A DNA stretch of 64,000 nt from an uncultured Dehalococcoidia bacterium (lineage in GTDB: Bacteria; Chloroflexota; Dehalococcoidia; Lucifugimonadales; GCA-2712585), in assembly GCA_951812825.1 (NCBI GenBank), contig OX638324.1, positions 1,549,141 to 1,613,140 of the forward strand, in the 5' to 3' direction. How positions within the stretch are numbered: the stretch's first letter is position 1; each line of letters begins with the position of its first letter. Shown here piece by piece: positions 41,458-50,870 of the stretch. The translations under genes were made by a program, and so were the position numbers. Below the pieces are notes generated by a model. That model ran no database searches and was not told the origin of the DNA. It saw only the letters and a list, made by a program, of their open reading frames with translations.

Positions 41458-43353
41458 ATGCCGACTATGGAATGGGCCTGGCTCATCCCGGCGCTGTGCT
41501 TTATCGCCTTTCCGATTATCGCTATCTTCGGGCGATATCTACCCGGCAAGGGTTCCTTCCTTGCCATCCTGGCCATTGCCGCCGGCTTCGTCCTGTTCCT
41601 ATTCGTCGCTTACGACAGGATAGACCAGGGCGCGACGGGGCTGGACGTCTTTACCCGGGAATGGTTCCAGGCGGGCAGCGCAACCCTGACCTGGGGCATC
41701 ATAGTCGATCCCTTGACGGTGGTAATGCTGGGTCTCGTTACCTTCGTGGCGATGATGATTCAGATCTACTCCATCGGCTACATGAAGGGCGACCCCCGCT
41801 ACGGCTGGTACTTCGCCCTCCACTCGCTGTTCGCCGCCTCCATGCTTGCGCTGGTGCTGGCCGACAACTTCCTGCTGCTGTACGTGGCGTGGGAGCTCGT
41901 CGGCGTCTGCTCCTACCTGCTCATCGGCTTCTGGTACGAGAAACAGTCCGCGGCTGAAGCCGCCAAGAAGGCCTTCGTCACCACCCGGCTAGCCGACGTT
42001 GCCCTCCTGGTGGGCATCCTGCTTCTCTTCCGGGAAGTGGGCACCTTCAGCATGATGGAGACCTTCCACCAGGCGGAGCTGCTGATGGCCGGCGAGGACA
42101 GCCTGCTTTCCAGCGGCACGGCGTTGACTTCTGCTCTGCTGCTGTTCGTGGGAGCCATGGGCAAGTCGGCCCAGATCCCCTTCCACGTGTGGCTTCCCGA
42201 CGCCATGGAAGGCCCCACCCCGGTCAGCGCCCTCATCCACGCAGCTACTATGGTTGTGGCGGGAGTGTTCCTGGTTGCCCGCACCTTCCCTCTCTTCGAG
42301 GCGGCCCCCGACGCCCTGCTGGTGGTGGCAATAGTCGGCCTGGCGACCACCCTGCTGACGGCGACCATGGCCCTGGCCGCCACGGACCTGAAACGGATTC
42401 TGGCCTACTCCACCGTGAGCCACTTGGGACTGATGATGCTCTCCCTTGGGGCCTTCGGCTATACCGCCGCCATATTCCATCTGATGGCCCACGGCTTCTC
42501 TAAGGCCCTGCTCTTCCTCGGCGCGGGCAGCGTGATGCACGGGGCCGACCAGACGGACATCCGGAAGATGGGCGGCCTCGCCAAGGTTATGCCCCTGACA
42601 TCCTTCACCTTCGCCATAGGCGCATTGTCGCTGGCTGGCATACCTATCTTCGCCGGTTTCTGGAGCAAGGACGAAATCCTGCTGGCCGTGCTTGAACACC
42701 GGCACTGGCTGTTCCTGGCCTTCACCCTGCTTGCCGTCTTCCTCAGCGCCCTCTACATGGCGCGGGCCTACTTCATCGCCTTCCGAGGCGAACTCAAGGA
42801 GGAAAACCGTACCGCCCACGAAGCCCCCACGTCCATGGCGCTGCCGATGGTGCTGCTGGCCGTGCTGGCGGCGGGTTTCGGATTCATCGCCCTCGAGTGG
42901 GGCGGCGGATTCGAAGGCATCGGCTCATTCCTCTTCTTCGACAAGGCCCACGGCTTCGAATTCAACGTTGCCCTCGCCGTCGGCTCCCTCGTCCTGGCCC
43001 TGCTGGCCGTATTCCTGGCTTGGTCCTCCTACCTGAAGGGGAAGCCCTATCTCTCAACCCTCAAGTCGTTGACGACCCCCTTCCCCGCCCTCGCCGAGCG
43101 CGGCTACTTCTTCGACCACGTCTACCAGTGGACCATCGACCGGGTGATCCTCGTCTTCTCCGGCTTCCTCGGCTTCTTTGACCGCGTCGTTGTCAACGAT
43201 ACCGGCGTCGACGGCCCGGCTAACTCCGTGAAGCGCTCCTCCTTCAACCTTCGCCGCCACGTGACTGGCCGCGTCTACAACTACGCCCTCGTCATGGTGC
43301 TGGGCGCGTTGGGCCTCGGCGTTGCATGGTGGGCAATGGTGGCGGTCGGCTAA
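41458..43353 (+). CDS. nuoL: NADH-quinone oxidoreductase subunit L
   Basis: A 631-residue antiporter-like subunit with about 15 membrane segments and the long lateral helix expected at the C-terminus. Motifs are FVAMMIQIYSIGYMKGDPRY, VAWELVGVCSYLLIGFWYE, IPFHVWLPDAMEGPTPVSAL (TM7/8 loop), LIHAATMVVAGVFLVAR and LMAHGFSKALLFLGAG. The glutamate and lysine residues of the proton path are in the usual places (WELVG; FSKA). Its length is typical (about 610-640). A GAGAAGGA ribosome site precedes the ATG. Confidence 0.95.
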   Translation: MPTMEWAWLIPALCFIAFPIIAIFGRYLPGKGSFLAILAIAAGFVLFLFVAYDRIDQGATGLDVFTREWFQAGSATLTWGIIVDPLTVVMLGLVTFVAMMIQIYSIGYMKGDPRYGWYFALHSLFAASMLALVLADNFLLLYVAWELVGVCSYLLIGFWYEKQSAAEAAKKAFVTTRLADVALLVGILLLFREVGTFSMMETFHQAELLMAGEDSLLSSGTALTSALLLFVGAMGKSAQIPFHVWLPDAMEGPTPVSALIHAATMVVAGVFLVARTFPLFEAAPDALLVVAIVGLATTLLTATMALAATDLKRILAYSTVSHLGLMMLSLGAFGYTAAIFHLMAHGFSKALLFLGAGSVMHGADQTDIRKMGGLAKVMPLTSFTFAIGALSLAGIPIFAGFWSKDEILLAVLEHRHWLFLAFTLLAVFLSALYMARAYFIAFRGELKEENRTAHEAPTSMALPMVLLAVLAAGFGFIALEWGGGFEGIGSFLFFDKAHGFEFNVALAVGSLVLALLAVFLAWSSYLKGKPYLSTLKSLTTPFPALAERGYFFDHVYQWTIDRVILVFSGFLGFFDRVVVNDTGVDGPANSVKRSSFNLRRHVTGRVYNYALVMVLGALGLGVAWWAMVAVG

Positions 43354-43358
43354 GCGTC

Positions 43359-44900
43359 ATGGCAGATTTCAAGAGCATAGCCCTTCTGCTGACCATCCTG
43401 CTGCCCGCCGGAGCGGGTACGCTGCTGGTGTTCATGCCCCGCGGCCAGACCATGGCCATCAAGAGCCTCGCGGCCCTCGCCGGCGCGCTGACCCTCGCCC
43501 TGACCATCGTCATCTTCGCCATGTACGACTACGGCGAAGGGGGCTACCAGTTCGTCAACGCCTGGCGCTGGTTGGACGACCCGATGAACATCGACTTCAG
43601 CCTGGGTATCGACGGCATCTCCGCGCCCATGGTGCTGCTAACGGGCATCGTCATGTTCGCCGGTGTTCTCGTGTCCTGGAACGTAGCCCCGCGCTCCAAG
43701 GACTTCTTCGTCCTGTTCATGTTCCTTGTGGCGGGAGTCTTCGGCGTCTTCGTCGTCCGGGACCTCTTCTTCCTGTTCTTCTTCTACGAACTGGCAGTGC
43801 TGCCTATGTTCCCCCTCATAGGCATCTGGGGAAGCAGCACCGACTTCGGCAACTTCCTCCGCACCAAGGAATACGGGGCCATGAAGCTGACCCTGTATCT
43901 GGTGGCGGGCAGTGTGCTGGTGTGGATTGGCATTATTGCCCTGTATGTGGCCGCCAGCGATTTTCTTGGCGATGGCGCGACGGCACAGGCAGGCTTCTCC
44001 CTTGAACTTCTGGAGACCCTTGGACAAGAGGGGGCCTTCAGCCGGAACTTCCAGCTGCTCTTCTTCCCCTTCTTCATGGTTGGCTTCGGCGTCCTTGCCG
44101 GCCTCTGGCCCTTCCACACCTGGTCACCCGACGGCCACGTAGCCGCCCCCACTGCGGTGAGCATGGTCCACGCCGGCGTGCTGATGAAGCTGGGCGCTTA
44201 TGGTATCATCCGCGTTGGCATGACCCTGCTGCCGGAAGGCGCGGAGGCCTGGATGCCGGTGCTTATCGGACTTGGGACGGTGAACGTCATCTACGGCGCG
44301 ATATCCGCCCTCTCCCAGAAGGACTTGAAATACGTCGTCGGCTACTCCAGCGTCAGCCACATGGGGCTGGTGCTCATGGGCATCGCCACCCTGCACCCAC
44401 TAGGCCTGGGCGGCGCTGTGCTTCAGATGTTCTCCCACGGAATCATGACGGCCCTTTTCTTCGCCGTCGTCGGCATCATTTATGAGAAGACCCACACCCG
44501 GGACATCACCGTTCTCGGCGGCTTGTCCAAGCGGATGGGTTTGACTGTGACCTTCTTCGCCGTCGCGGGCCTCACCTCCCTCGGACTGCCCGGACTGAGC
44601 GGATTCGTTGCCGAGGTGCTCATCTTCATGGGCGCCTTCCAGGAATACTGGTATCTGGCCGTTCTCGGCGTTGTCGGCGCGGCAATAACCGCTGTCTACA
44701 TCCTCCGTTTGCTGGCGCGGGCCTTCTTCGGCCCGATGGACCCGCGCTGGGAGCACCTCAGCGACGGTGGTCGAATAGAGATGGGCGCGGCGGCAATGCT
44801 CGTGTTCATCCTGATTTTCGTCGGCGTCTGGCCGCTCCCCCTCATGGATGTCATCAACAGCGGCGTCGCTGAACTCTTGAGCAGGTTCCCAGGCGTATGA
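43359..44900 (+). CDS. nuoM: NADH-quinone oxidoreductase subunit M
   Basis: A 513-residue antiporter-like subunit with about 14 membrane segments. The start at 43359 (MADFKSIALLLTILLP) lies five bases after nuoL; an extension to 43326 overlaps it. Motifs are FFLFFFYELAVLPMFPLIGI, WPFHTWSPDGHVAAPTAVSM, VHAGVLMKLGAYGIIRVG and YSSVSHMGLVLMGIA, with the conserved glutamate in YELAV and lysine in LMKLGA. Length is normal. The nuoN start overlaps its stop. Confidence 0.95.
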   Translation: MADFKSIALLLTILLPAGAGTLLVFMPRGQTMAIKSLAALAGALTLALTIVIFAMYDYGEGGYQFVNAWRWLDDPMNIDFSLGIDGISAPMVLLTGIVMFAGVLVSWNVAPRSKDFFVLFMFLVAGVFGVFVVRDLFFLFFFYELAVLPMFPLIGIWGSSTDFGNFLRTKEYGAMKLTLYLVAGSVLVWIGIIALYVAASDFLGDGATAQAGFSLELLETLGQEGAFSRNFQLLFFPFFMVGFGVLAGLWPFHTWSPDGHVAAPTAVSMVHAGVLMKLGAYGIIRVGMTLLPEGAEAWMPVLIGLGTVNVIYGAISALSQKDLKYVVGYSSVSHMGLVLMGIATLHPLGLGGAVLQMFSHGIMTALFFAVVGIIYEKTHTRDITVLGGLSKRMGLTVTFFAVAGLTSLGLPGLSGFVAEVLIFMGAFQEYWYLAVLGVVGAAITAVYILRLLARAFFGPMDPRWEHLSDGGRIEMGAAAMLVFILIFVGVWPLPLMDVINSGVAELLSRFPGV

Positions 44901-46399
44901 CCGATAATCTACATCTGCTGCTGCCGGAATTCCTGCTGGCGTCCCTCGCCATTCTGGTGCTGGGCGTGGACCTGTTCCTTCCCGCCGGCCGGAAGCACCT
45001 CCTCGCGTGGCTCAGCGTCGCGGGCCTGGTGGGACTGCTGGTCCTGTCCCTCCTCATGCTCTGGGGGAAGGACATCTCCCTCTACGGCGGTCTGATTAAG
45101 ACGGACTCCTACTCGCTGCTCTTCAAGGTCTTCTTCTACGTCCTCGGCGGCGTGGTAATCCTCTCCGCCGTCGACTTCGTCAAGAAGCATCTCCGAAGCC
45201 CCGGCGAGTTCTACGCCATTGTGCTGTTTGCCGTACTTGGCATGTCCGTCATGGCCGCGTCGGTGGAGCTGCTAACGGCCTACATCGCCCTGGAGTTGAT
45301 GAGCTTCAGCTTCTACATCATGGTCGCCTACGGACGGAACAACCCCAAGTCCAACGAGGCCGGCGTAAAGTACATTCTCATCGGCGCCTTCTCCTCCGCC
45401 ATTCTGCTCTACGGTGTGAGCCTCCTCTACGGCGCTGTGGGGGTCACCCGCTACGACGAAATCGCCGCCGCCCTGACGACCGCGATGGCCAACGCCGACG
45501 CTGTCTCCCCCACCCTCTGGGTAGGACTGGCGCTGGTCCTGGTAGGCCTGGGCTTCAAGGTTGCCGCCGTGCCCTTCCATATGTGGGCGCCCGACACCTA
45601 TGAGGGCGCGCCCCTGCCCGTGACGGCGTTCCTCTCCGTGGGTTCCAAAGTTGCTGCCTTCGCCCTGCTGCTCCGGCTCTTCGGCGAAGCGTTCATGCCC
45701 ACCATCGACCAGTGGCAACTGCTGGTGGCGGTGCTTGCGGCCATAACCATGATACTCGGCAACGTGGTTGCCATCGCCCAGCGAAACATGAAGCGGCTGC
45801 TGGCATACTCCAGCGTCGGCCACGTGGGGTTCATGCTTCTCGGCATCGCCGCCCTCTCCCACGTGGGCGCAGAGTCGTTGATTCTGTACATGATCGGCTA
45901 CGCCGTAACCAGCATGGCCGTCTTCACCGCGCTTATTGCCTTCTTCAACGTGACGGGCCGCGACGACATTGCCGATATGGGCGGCCTGGCCGACAGCCAT
46001 CCCTTCCTAGCCGCGGCGATGGCGATAGGGCTGTTCTCCCTCGGCGGGCTGCCCTTCTTCGCGGGCTTCACCATCAAGTTTTACCTGTTCACCGCCGCCG
46101 CCACTCAGGGCCTACTGTGGCTCTCCGGCGTAGCCATGTTCAGCAGCCTCATCTCCCTCTACTACTACCTGATGGTGGTGCGGCAGATGTACATCGAGCC
46201 GGCGCCAGCCTGGGCGATGGAAGAGGCGGAAGAAGAGGAATCCGTCTACGACGAACAGGCGACAACCGGCAAGCCCTCTAAGCTGATTGTAACGGTGCTC
46301 GCAGCGCTGACCCTGGGCGTCATATTCGTTGGCGTGTACCCCTTCCCGCTGCTGGAGGCAATCAAGTCGGCAGCGGGTGCGCTCCTGGGCGCAAGCTAG
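44897..46399 (+). CDS. nuoN: NADH-quinone oxidoreductase subunit N
   Basis: A 500-residue antiporter-like subunit with about 14 membrane segments. It shows TAYIALELMSFSFYIMVAYG, KYILIGAFSSAILLYGVSL, VPFHMWAPDTYEGAPLPV, AFLSVGSKVAAFALLLRLF and AYSSVGHVGFMLLGIAA, all NuoN landmarks. A loop near residue 440 is strongly acidic (MEEAEEEESVYDEQ). It is the last gene of the operon; a 271-base gap follows. Length is normal. Confidence 0.95.
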   Translation: MTDNLHLLLPEFLLASLAILVLGVDLFLPAGRKHLLAWLSVAGLVGLLVLSLLMLWGKDISLYGGLIKTDSYSLLFKVFFYVLGGVVILSAVDFVKKHLRSPGEFYAIVLFAVLGMSVMAASVELLTAYIALELMSFSFYIMVAYGRNNPKSNEAGVKYILIGAFSSAILLYGVSLLYGAVGVTRYDEIAAALTTAMANADAVSPTLWVGLALVLVGLGFKVAAVPFHMWAPDTYEGAPLPVTAFLSVGSKVAAFALLLRLFGEAFMPTIDQWQLLVAVLAAITMILGNVVAIAQRNMKRLLAYSSVGHVGFMLLGIAALSHVGAESLILYMIGYAVTSMAVFTALIAFFNVTGRDDIADMGGLADSHPFLAAAMAIGLFSLGGLPFFAGFTIKFYLFTAAATQGLLWLSGVAMFSSLISLYYYLMVVRQMYIEPAPAWAMEEAEEEESVYDEQATTGKPSKLIVTVLAALTLGVIFVGVYPFPLLEAIKSAAGALLGAS

Positions 46400-46630
46400 C
46401 TTTCCCTTTCTACGCTGAGGACGGACAATAAGCCATCCTGCAAGAAGTGTCCTTTACTTGGAAGGGAATTTGCACGGGAATCGAAGACTGGCTGGACGAA
46501 GACTTGGATATAGACAGTCTATAGTAGACCGGGTTCGAAAAGTCTCTTGTGTGGGAGCAAAGGGCTTTAGCGCTACCCAAAGTTAAGACTAGTCGTTTTG
46601 GATCCCCTACCCATCCCCCAACTCCGCATT

Positions 46631-46639
46631 TGCTATAAT
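46631..46639 (+). promoter_or_regulatory. Extended -10 promoter of the TIGR00725/eno operon
   Basis: TGCTATAAT at 46631-46639, a perfect hexamer with TG extension, 32 bases before the ATG at 46671. No clear -35. The rest of the 271-base gap after nuoN shows no gene I can support. Confidence 0.55.
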
Positions 46640-46670
46640 ACGCCTAACCTGAACCGCGAGGCCTAACCGC

Positions 46671-47201
46671 ATGGATACCGCCCAAAGACCCCTCATCATC
46701 TCCGTCATTGGTGGCCGCTACCCATCCCCGCAAGCCCGCGACTACGCAGAGGAAGTAGGCCGGGAACTGGCCCGAAACGGCGCGGCGGTAGCCTGCGGCG
46801 GCCTCATCGGAGTTATGGAGGCCGTCTGCAAGGGCGCAAAGTCTGAGGGCGGGCTGACCATTGGCATCCTTCCCGGCGATGACCCGGCAGCCGCCAACCC
46901 CTACGTGGACCTGCCTATCTGCACCGGCATCATGTACGCTCGCAACATGGTGGTGGTCAAGACAGGACGAGCCGTCATAGCCATCGACGGCTCCTTCGGT
47001 ACCATGTCGGAGATCGGCCACGCCCTTGCCGAGGACATCCCGGTAATTGGGCTGGACACGTGGAGTTTCTCAAACGAGACTGAAGATGACGCAGAAGACC
47101 CCATCATCCGCGCCACAAACCCGACGGACGCCGTCGCGAAGGCCATAGCTGCCGCTAAGGCGCGGAATACGCAGTCCTTCAATCCCCAAAGACGAACTTG
47201 A
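46671..47201 (+). CDS. TIGR00725 family (LOG-like nucleotide-binding) protein
   Basis: A 176-residue Rossmann-like protein. Features are [60 protein letters not shown] and [19 protein letters not shown]; the G-GT-SEI motif matches the LOG phosphoribohydrolase-like group, although the exact PGGxGTxxE of active LOG enzymes is replaced by [13 protein letters not shown]00725 proteins are uncharacterised. The stop overlaps the enolase start (TTGA), so it is cotranscribed with eno and has an extended -10 promoter. Confidence 0.85.
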   Translation: MDTAQRPLIISVIGGRYPSPQARDYAEEVGRELARNGAAVACGGLIGVMEAVCKGAKSEGGLTIGILPGDDPAAANPYVDLPICTGIMYARNMVVVKTGRAVIAIDGSFGTMSEIGHALAEDIPVIGLDTWSFSNETEDDAEDPIIRATNPTDAVAKAIAAAKARNTQSFNPQRRT

Positions 47202-48490
47202 CCCTCATAGCCAACATCCGGGCGCGGGAGATTCTGGACTCCCGCGGCAGTCCCACGGTGGAGGCTGAAGCGCGCCTGACGGACGGTTCCGTGGGCGTTG
47301 CCGCCGTGCCCTCGGGGGCCAGCGTTGGCACCCATGAAGCCCTGGAGATGCGAGACAAGGACCCCCATCGATTCGGTGGACGGGGCGTCCTCAAGGCCGT
47401 TGACAACATTCATAATCGAATAGCCCCGGCGTTGCGGGGTCGTTCGCCCTTCAGCCAGTCCAACGTTGACGGCCTGTTGCTGGAGCTGGACGGCACACCC
47501 AACAAGGCCAACCTGGGAGCCAACGCCATGCTCGCTGCCTCCATGGCCGTGGCCCACGCCGCCTCCTCCTCCAAGGGTATGCCTCTCTATCGATATCTGG
47601 TGTTGAGCGAGAAGGTCACGCTGCCCGTGCCCATGTTCAACATACTGAACGGCGGGGCTCACGCCTCCGACTCCATAGACGTGCAGGAAATCATGGTGGC
47701 GCCTGCCGGCGTTCCCAGCTTCCGGGAAGCCCTGAGAGCCGGGGCCGAAATCTACCAGGCCTTGAAGACCATCATCCTTGGCAGGGGTCTCAGCGCCCAG
47801 GTGGGCGACGAAGGCGGCTTCGCCCCCCAACTTCCGTCCAACCGGTCGGCGCTGGAACTGGTGGCCCTGGCCGTTGAACGAGCCGGATATGTGCTGGGTG
47901 AAGACTGCTTTTTGGCCCTGGACCCCGCCGCCACCGAGTTCATGGAAGACGGCAGATACCATCTCCGACGGGACAACATCATCCTGAACGCCGAGGCGCT
48001 GACGGACTTCTACCGGGGCTGGAGCCGCGAGTTTCACATCATCAGCATCGAGGACGGTCTGGGAGAGGACGACTGGCTGGGGTGGCAGGGACTCTGCGAT
48101 ACTTTGGGCCACAGGGTGCAGCTGGTGGGCGACGATCTCTATACTACCAACCGCGATCGTATTCGCAGGGGCATACAGTTGAATGCCAGCAACGCCGTGC
48201 TTCTCAAGCTGAACCAGGCGGGCACAGTAACCGAGACTATTCAGGCCTTCGAAGAAACGCGTAAGGCGGGATGGGGCGCTGTGGTAAGCCACCGTTCGGG
48301 CGAGACGGAAGACACAACCATAGCCGACCTCGCCGTGGCCTTGGGCGCGGGGCAAATAAAGGCGGGCGCGCCCTGTCGCTCCGAGCGGCTGGCGAAGTAT
48401 AATCGCCTTCTCCGCATTGAGGAGGAGTTGGGCGAAGACGCCGAGTTCGCCGGCATGTCCGCCTACGCCCACCTGGAGTTGGGGCAGTAA
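47198..48490 (+). CDS. eno: Enolase
   Basis: A 430-residue glycolytic enzyme converting 2-phosphoglycerate to phosphoenolpyruvate. Conserved elements are [51 protein letters not shown] (catalytic glutamate), [34 protein letters not shown] (lysine), [18 protein letters not shown] and [20 protein letters not shown]. The mobile loop reads [14 protein letters not shown], where most enolases have GASTGxxEAxELRD. The start is a TTG overlapping the previous stop. Glycerate kinase at 27 kb makes its substrate. Confidence 0.95.
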   Translation: MTLIANIRAREILDSRGSPTVEAEARLTDGSVGVAAVPSGASVGTHEALEMRDKDPHRFGGRGVLKAVDNIHNRIAPALRGRSPFSQSNVDGLLLELDGTPNKANLGANAMLAASMAVAHAASSSKGMPLYRYLVLSEKVTLPVPMFNILNGGAHASDSIDVQEIMVAPAGVPSFREALRAGAEIYQALKTIILGRGLSAQVGDEGGFAPQLPSNRSALELVALAVERAGYVLGEDCFLALDPAATEFMEDGRYHLRRDNIILNAEALTDFYRGWSREFHIISIEDGLGEDDWLGWQGLCDTLGHRVQLVGDDLYTTNRDRIRRGIQLNASNAVLLKLNQAGTVTETIQAFEETRKAGWGAVVSHRSGETEDTTIADLAVALGAGQIKAGAPCRSERLAKYNRLLRIEEELGEDAEFAGMSAYAHLELGQ

Positions 48491-49314
48491 TGACACAAGC
48501 TACACGGCCCGTCACCATTTCGCAGATTAGAAAAGCATTGGAGCCGGCTCTCAAAAAAGCCGGCGTCCTCAAAGCCGTTGTGTTTGGCTCCTATGCGAGG
48601 GGCGACGCCGATATCCAAAGTGACTTGGACCTGATGGTTATCGTCAAGACGAACCTCCCCTTCCTTGAGCGGTTTGACATGATCCCCGGTCTGCGAAGCG
48701 AATGTCCTGTTGAATCGATGGACCTGCTTGCCTACACCCCGGAAGAAGTCCACCGCATGATGGAGAGGGGGAGCGTTCTGCTGCCTGTTGTCCTTGAGGA
48801 GGGAGTTACCATATATGAAAGCGACCCTGTATTTGGAAATTGGTGGGAGCAGCAGGCCGCCTTGGTTGAGAAAGGGGAAGATGTGATGAAGCAAAACCCG
48901 GAAATTGCAGCTCGAAGTTGGCTCGGTCAGGCCAGAAGAGAACTTGGATCCTCTCTTGGTTTGCTTGAGGGCGGATACTTTGAGCAGGTCTGTTTCCATG
49001 CCCAGCAGGCCGCGGAGAAGGCCCTTAAGGGGTTGGCGTACCTGGGCGGCGCTAGACAGGTCCTGGGCCATTCATGCCTTCACCTCGTCAAGCAGCTTGA
49101 GGAGAAACACCCGTCCCTGGCCCCTCATAGGGACTCAGCCTGTCTACTTGACCAGGTCTATATCAGTAGTCGCTACCCCATCGATGACATGCAGGTCGCC
49201 CCCTACGAACTTTTTCCCCGCAGCCAGGCGGAAGACCTCATGGCCAGGGCGAAGGCAATTGTCGAGGAAGCGGGCCACATCATCGACCGGGCCTCCCGAT
49301 CCCCTTTACCTTGA
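48490..49314 (+). CDS. Fused MNT nucleotidyltransferase and HEPN-domain protein
   Basis: A 274-residue protein with two domains. Residues ~25-110 are an MNT (DNA polymerase beta-like) nucleotidyltransferase, VVFGSYARGDADIQSDLDLM, with the GS and DxD metal ligands. Residues ~140-265 are a HEPN domain, WLGQARRELGSSLGLLEGGY, CFHAQQAAEKALKGLAYLGG and a late SSRYPID. In two-gene HEPN-MNT toxin-antitoxin pairs the MNT enzyme AMPylates the HEPN RNase on a tyrosine near its active site; here both parts are one polypeptide. It starts with TAATG over the eno stop, so it is transcribed with enolase. Confidence 0.82.
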   Translation: MTQATRPVTISQIRKALEPALKKAGVLKAVVFGSYARGDADIQSDLDLMVIVKTNLPFLERFDMIPGLRSECPVESMDLLAYTPEEVHRMMERGSVLLPVVLEEGVTIYESDPVFGNWWEQQAALVEKGEDVMKQNPEIAARSWLGQARRELGSSLGLLEGGYFEQVCFHAQQAAEKALKGLAYLGGARQVLGHSCLHLVKQLEEKHPSLAPHRDSACLLDQVYISSRYPIDDMQVAPYELFPRSQAEDLMARAKAIVEEAGHIIDRASRSPLP

Positions 49315-49339
49315 CCCCTTTCTGGGCTGTTGCTAGAAT
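49311..49339 (+). promoter_or_regulatory. coaE promoter
   Basis: TTGACC at 49311-49316, 17-base spacer, TAGAAT at 49334-49339 with TG at 49331-49332. It ends 27 bases before the coaE ATG and lies at the very end of the MNT-HEPN gene. Confidence 0.6.
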
Positions 49340-49366
49340 ACCGTGGGTTTCTGTTTGTGTCGAAAC

Positions 49367-49972
49367 ATGCGGGTAATTGGACTCACCGGAGGTATCGGCA
49401 CAGGCAAAAGCCGGGTGGCCCGCATTCTGGAAGAACTGGGCGCTGTGGTAGTCAACGCCGATCTCCTGGGACATCAGGCTTATAAGCCAAATACGGAAAC
49501 CTGGCAGCAGATTGTAGATGCCTTTGGCCCGGAGGTCGTGGGTCCCGAAGGAGAGATAGACAGGAAGCGTCTGGGTCGGATAGTCTTCTCCAGTCCCGGC
49601 GCCAAGATCAGGCTGGACGCCATCGTATGGCCGCAGATTGCCATACTGGCCCAAAGGCAGATAGAGAACCTTCTCAAGCAAGAAACTGATAGAATAGTGC
49701 TCGAAGCCGCCGTTCTGGTGGAGGCCGGATGGGATTTCCTGGTGGACGAGGTCTGGGTTACCCATGCCCCCAGGGATTTAGTCCGCCAGCGGCTGAAACT
49801 CAGGGACGGTCTGACCACGGAGGAGATAGATCGCAGAATAGATGCCCAGATTCCCTTTGAGGAACGGCTCAAGGAAGGATATATACCGATAGAGAACGCC
49901 TCCACCCCGGAGGATCTGCGTGACAGGGTACAAACTCTGTGGCGACGCCTAATTAAGGAAAGCGCCGAATAG
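49367..49972 (+). CDS. coaE: Dephospho-CoA kinase
   Basis: A 201-residue kinase performing the last step of CoA synthesis. P-loop [14 protein letters not shown] at residues 4-17; [10 protein letters not shown] holds the acceptor-site aspartate; [20 protein letters not shown] and the lid [13 protein letters not shown] are present. The ATG at 49367 gives the canonical start [11 protein letters not shown]; eight extra codons upstream are rejected. Length is typical. The next gene begins two bases after the stop. Confidence 0.93.
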   Translation: MRVIGLTGGIGTGKSRVARILEELGAVVVNADLLGHQAYKPNTETWQQIVDAFGPEVVGPEGEIDRKRLGRIVFSSPGAKIRLDAIVWPQIAILAQRQIENLLKQETDRIVLEAAVLVEAGWDFLVDEVWVTHAPRDLVRQRLKLRDGLTTEEIDRRIDAQIPFEERLKEGYIPIENASTPEDLRDRVQTLWRRLIKESAE

Positions 49973-49974
49973 AA

Positions 49975-50862
49975 ATGGCCAACATCTCGAATTCCCTTTA
50001 CAACCAGTTCACCATCGAGGAATACGTGGTGGAGCAGGAGCCCTTCTACCTCCCCGTCAGGGACGAGGTGGAGCTCTTCGAAGCTGCCTACGCCGCCAAC
50101 GTTCCCATCCTTCTCAAGGGCCCCACCGGCACCGGCAAGACCCGCTTTGTGGAATATATGGCCTGGAAGCTCAGCAGGCCCGTGGTGAAGGTCAGCGCCG
50201 GCTCCGCCAACGGGGATAATGGGCGCGTCATCCCCCTCATAACCATCGCCTGTCACGAAGACCTCACCGCCAGCGACCTGGTCGGACGCTATCTGCTGGA
50301 CGCCGAAGGCACCCGCTGGATAGACGGTCCCCTCACCCGCGCCGTCAAGTCCGGCGCCATCTGCTACCTCGACGAAATCGTCGAGGCCCGCAAGGACACC
50401 ACGGTGCTCATTCACCCTCTGGCGGACCACCGGCGAGTGCTGCCCGTGGAGAAGCAGGGACTGGTGCTGGAGGCCAAGAAGGGCTTCCAGCTGGTCATCT
50501 CCTACAACCCGGGCTACCAGAGCGCCCTGAAGGACCTCAAGGAGAGCACCCGCCAGCGCTTCATCGCCATCGAATTCAGCCCTCCTCCGGCGGAGGAAGA
50601 GGCAAAGATAATCAAGAAGGAGTCGGACTGCACGGAAGAGCAGGCCCTTGCCCTGGCAAAGCTGGGAGAGAAGATCCGCAACCTCCACGACCACGGGCTC
50701 AAGGAAGGCGCAAGCACCCGCGTCCTCATCTATGCCGGCAAGCTCATGTCCCACGGCATCACGGCCCGCCGCGCCTGCCACGTTGCCGTAGTATGGGGCA
50801 TCACCGACGACCACGAACTGCAAAGGAGCATTCAAGAGGTGGTCTCATCCATCTTTGAATAG
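49975..50862 (+). CDS. MoxR-type AAA+ ATPase, CbbQ/NorQ-like
   Basis: A 295-residue AAA+ ATPase. It has [20 protein letters not shown] near the N-terminus (CbbQ/NirQ/NorQ signature region), Walker [13 protein letters not shown] at about residues 49-60, [20 protein letters not shown], Walker [15 protein letters not shown] near residue 127-140, sensor [12 protein letters not shown] and the [11 protein letters not shown] arginine block. Partners of CbbQ are VWA proteins, one of which (51460-54711) lies downstream. In other organisms CbbQO removes inhibitors from Rubisco and NorQD matures nitric-oxide reductase. Neither target is in this window. Confidence 0.88.
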   Translation: MANISNSLYNQFTIEEYVVEQEPFYLPVRDEVELFEAAYAANVPILLKGPTGTGKTRFVEYMAWKLSRPVVKVSAGSANGDNGRVIPLITIACHEDLTASDLVGRYLLDAEGTRWIDGPLTRAVKSGAICYLDEIVEARKDTTVLIHPLADHRRVLPVEKQGLVLEAKKGFQLVISYNPGYQSALKDLKESTRQRFIAIEFSPPPAEEEAKIIKKESDCTEEQALALAKLGEKIRNLHDHGLKEGASTRVLIYAGKLMSHGITARRACHVAVVWGITDDHELQRSIQEVVSSIFE

Positions 50863-50870
50863 AGACCCCT

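Noticed and set aside
46446-46523. Possible 25-codon peptide frame ending in EDWLDEDLDIDSL
   Set aside because: Very short, GTG start without a ribosome site; cannot be told from chance.
46520-46560. tRNA-like GGGTTCGAA sequence in the nuoN-TIGR00725 gap
   Set aside because: It resembles a T-loop but no acceptor, D or anticodon arms can be folded around it.
46901-48496. 531-codon open frame on the minus strand
   Set aside because: Antisense to enolase and the TIGR00725 gene, both well supported.
49480-50835. 451-codon open frame on the minus strand
   Set aside because: Antisense to coaE and the MoxR-type ATPase; shadow of high-GC coding sequence.
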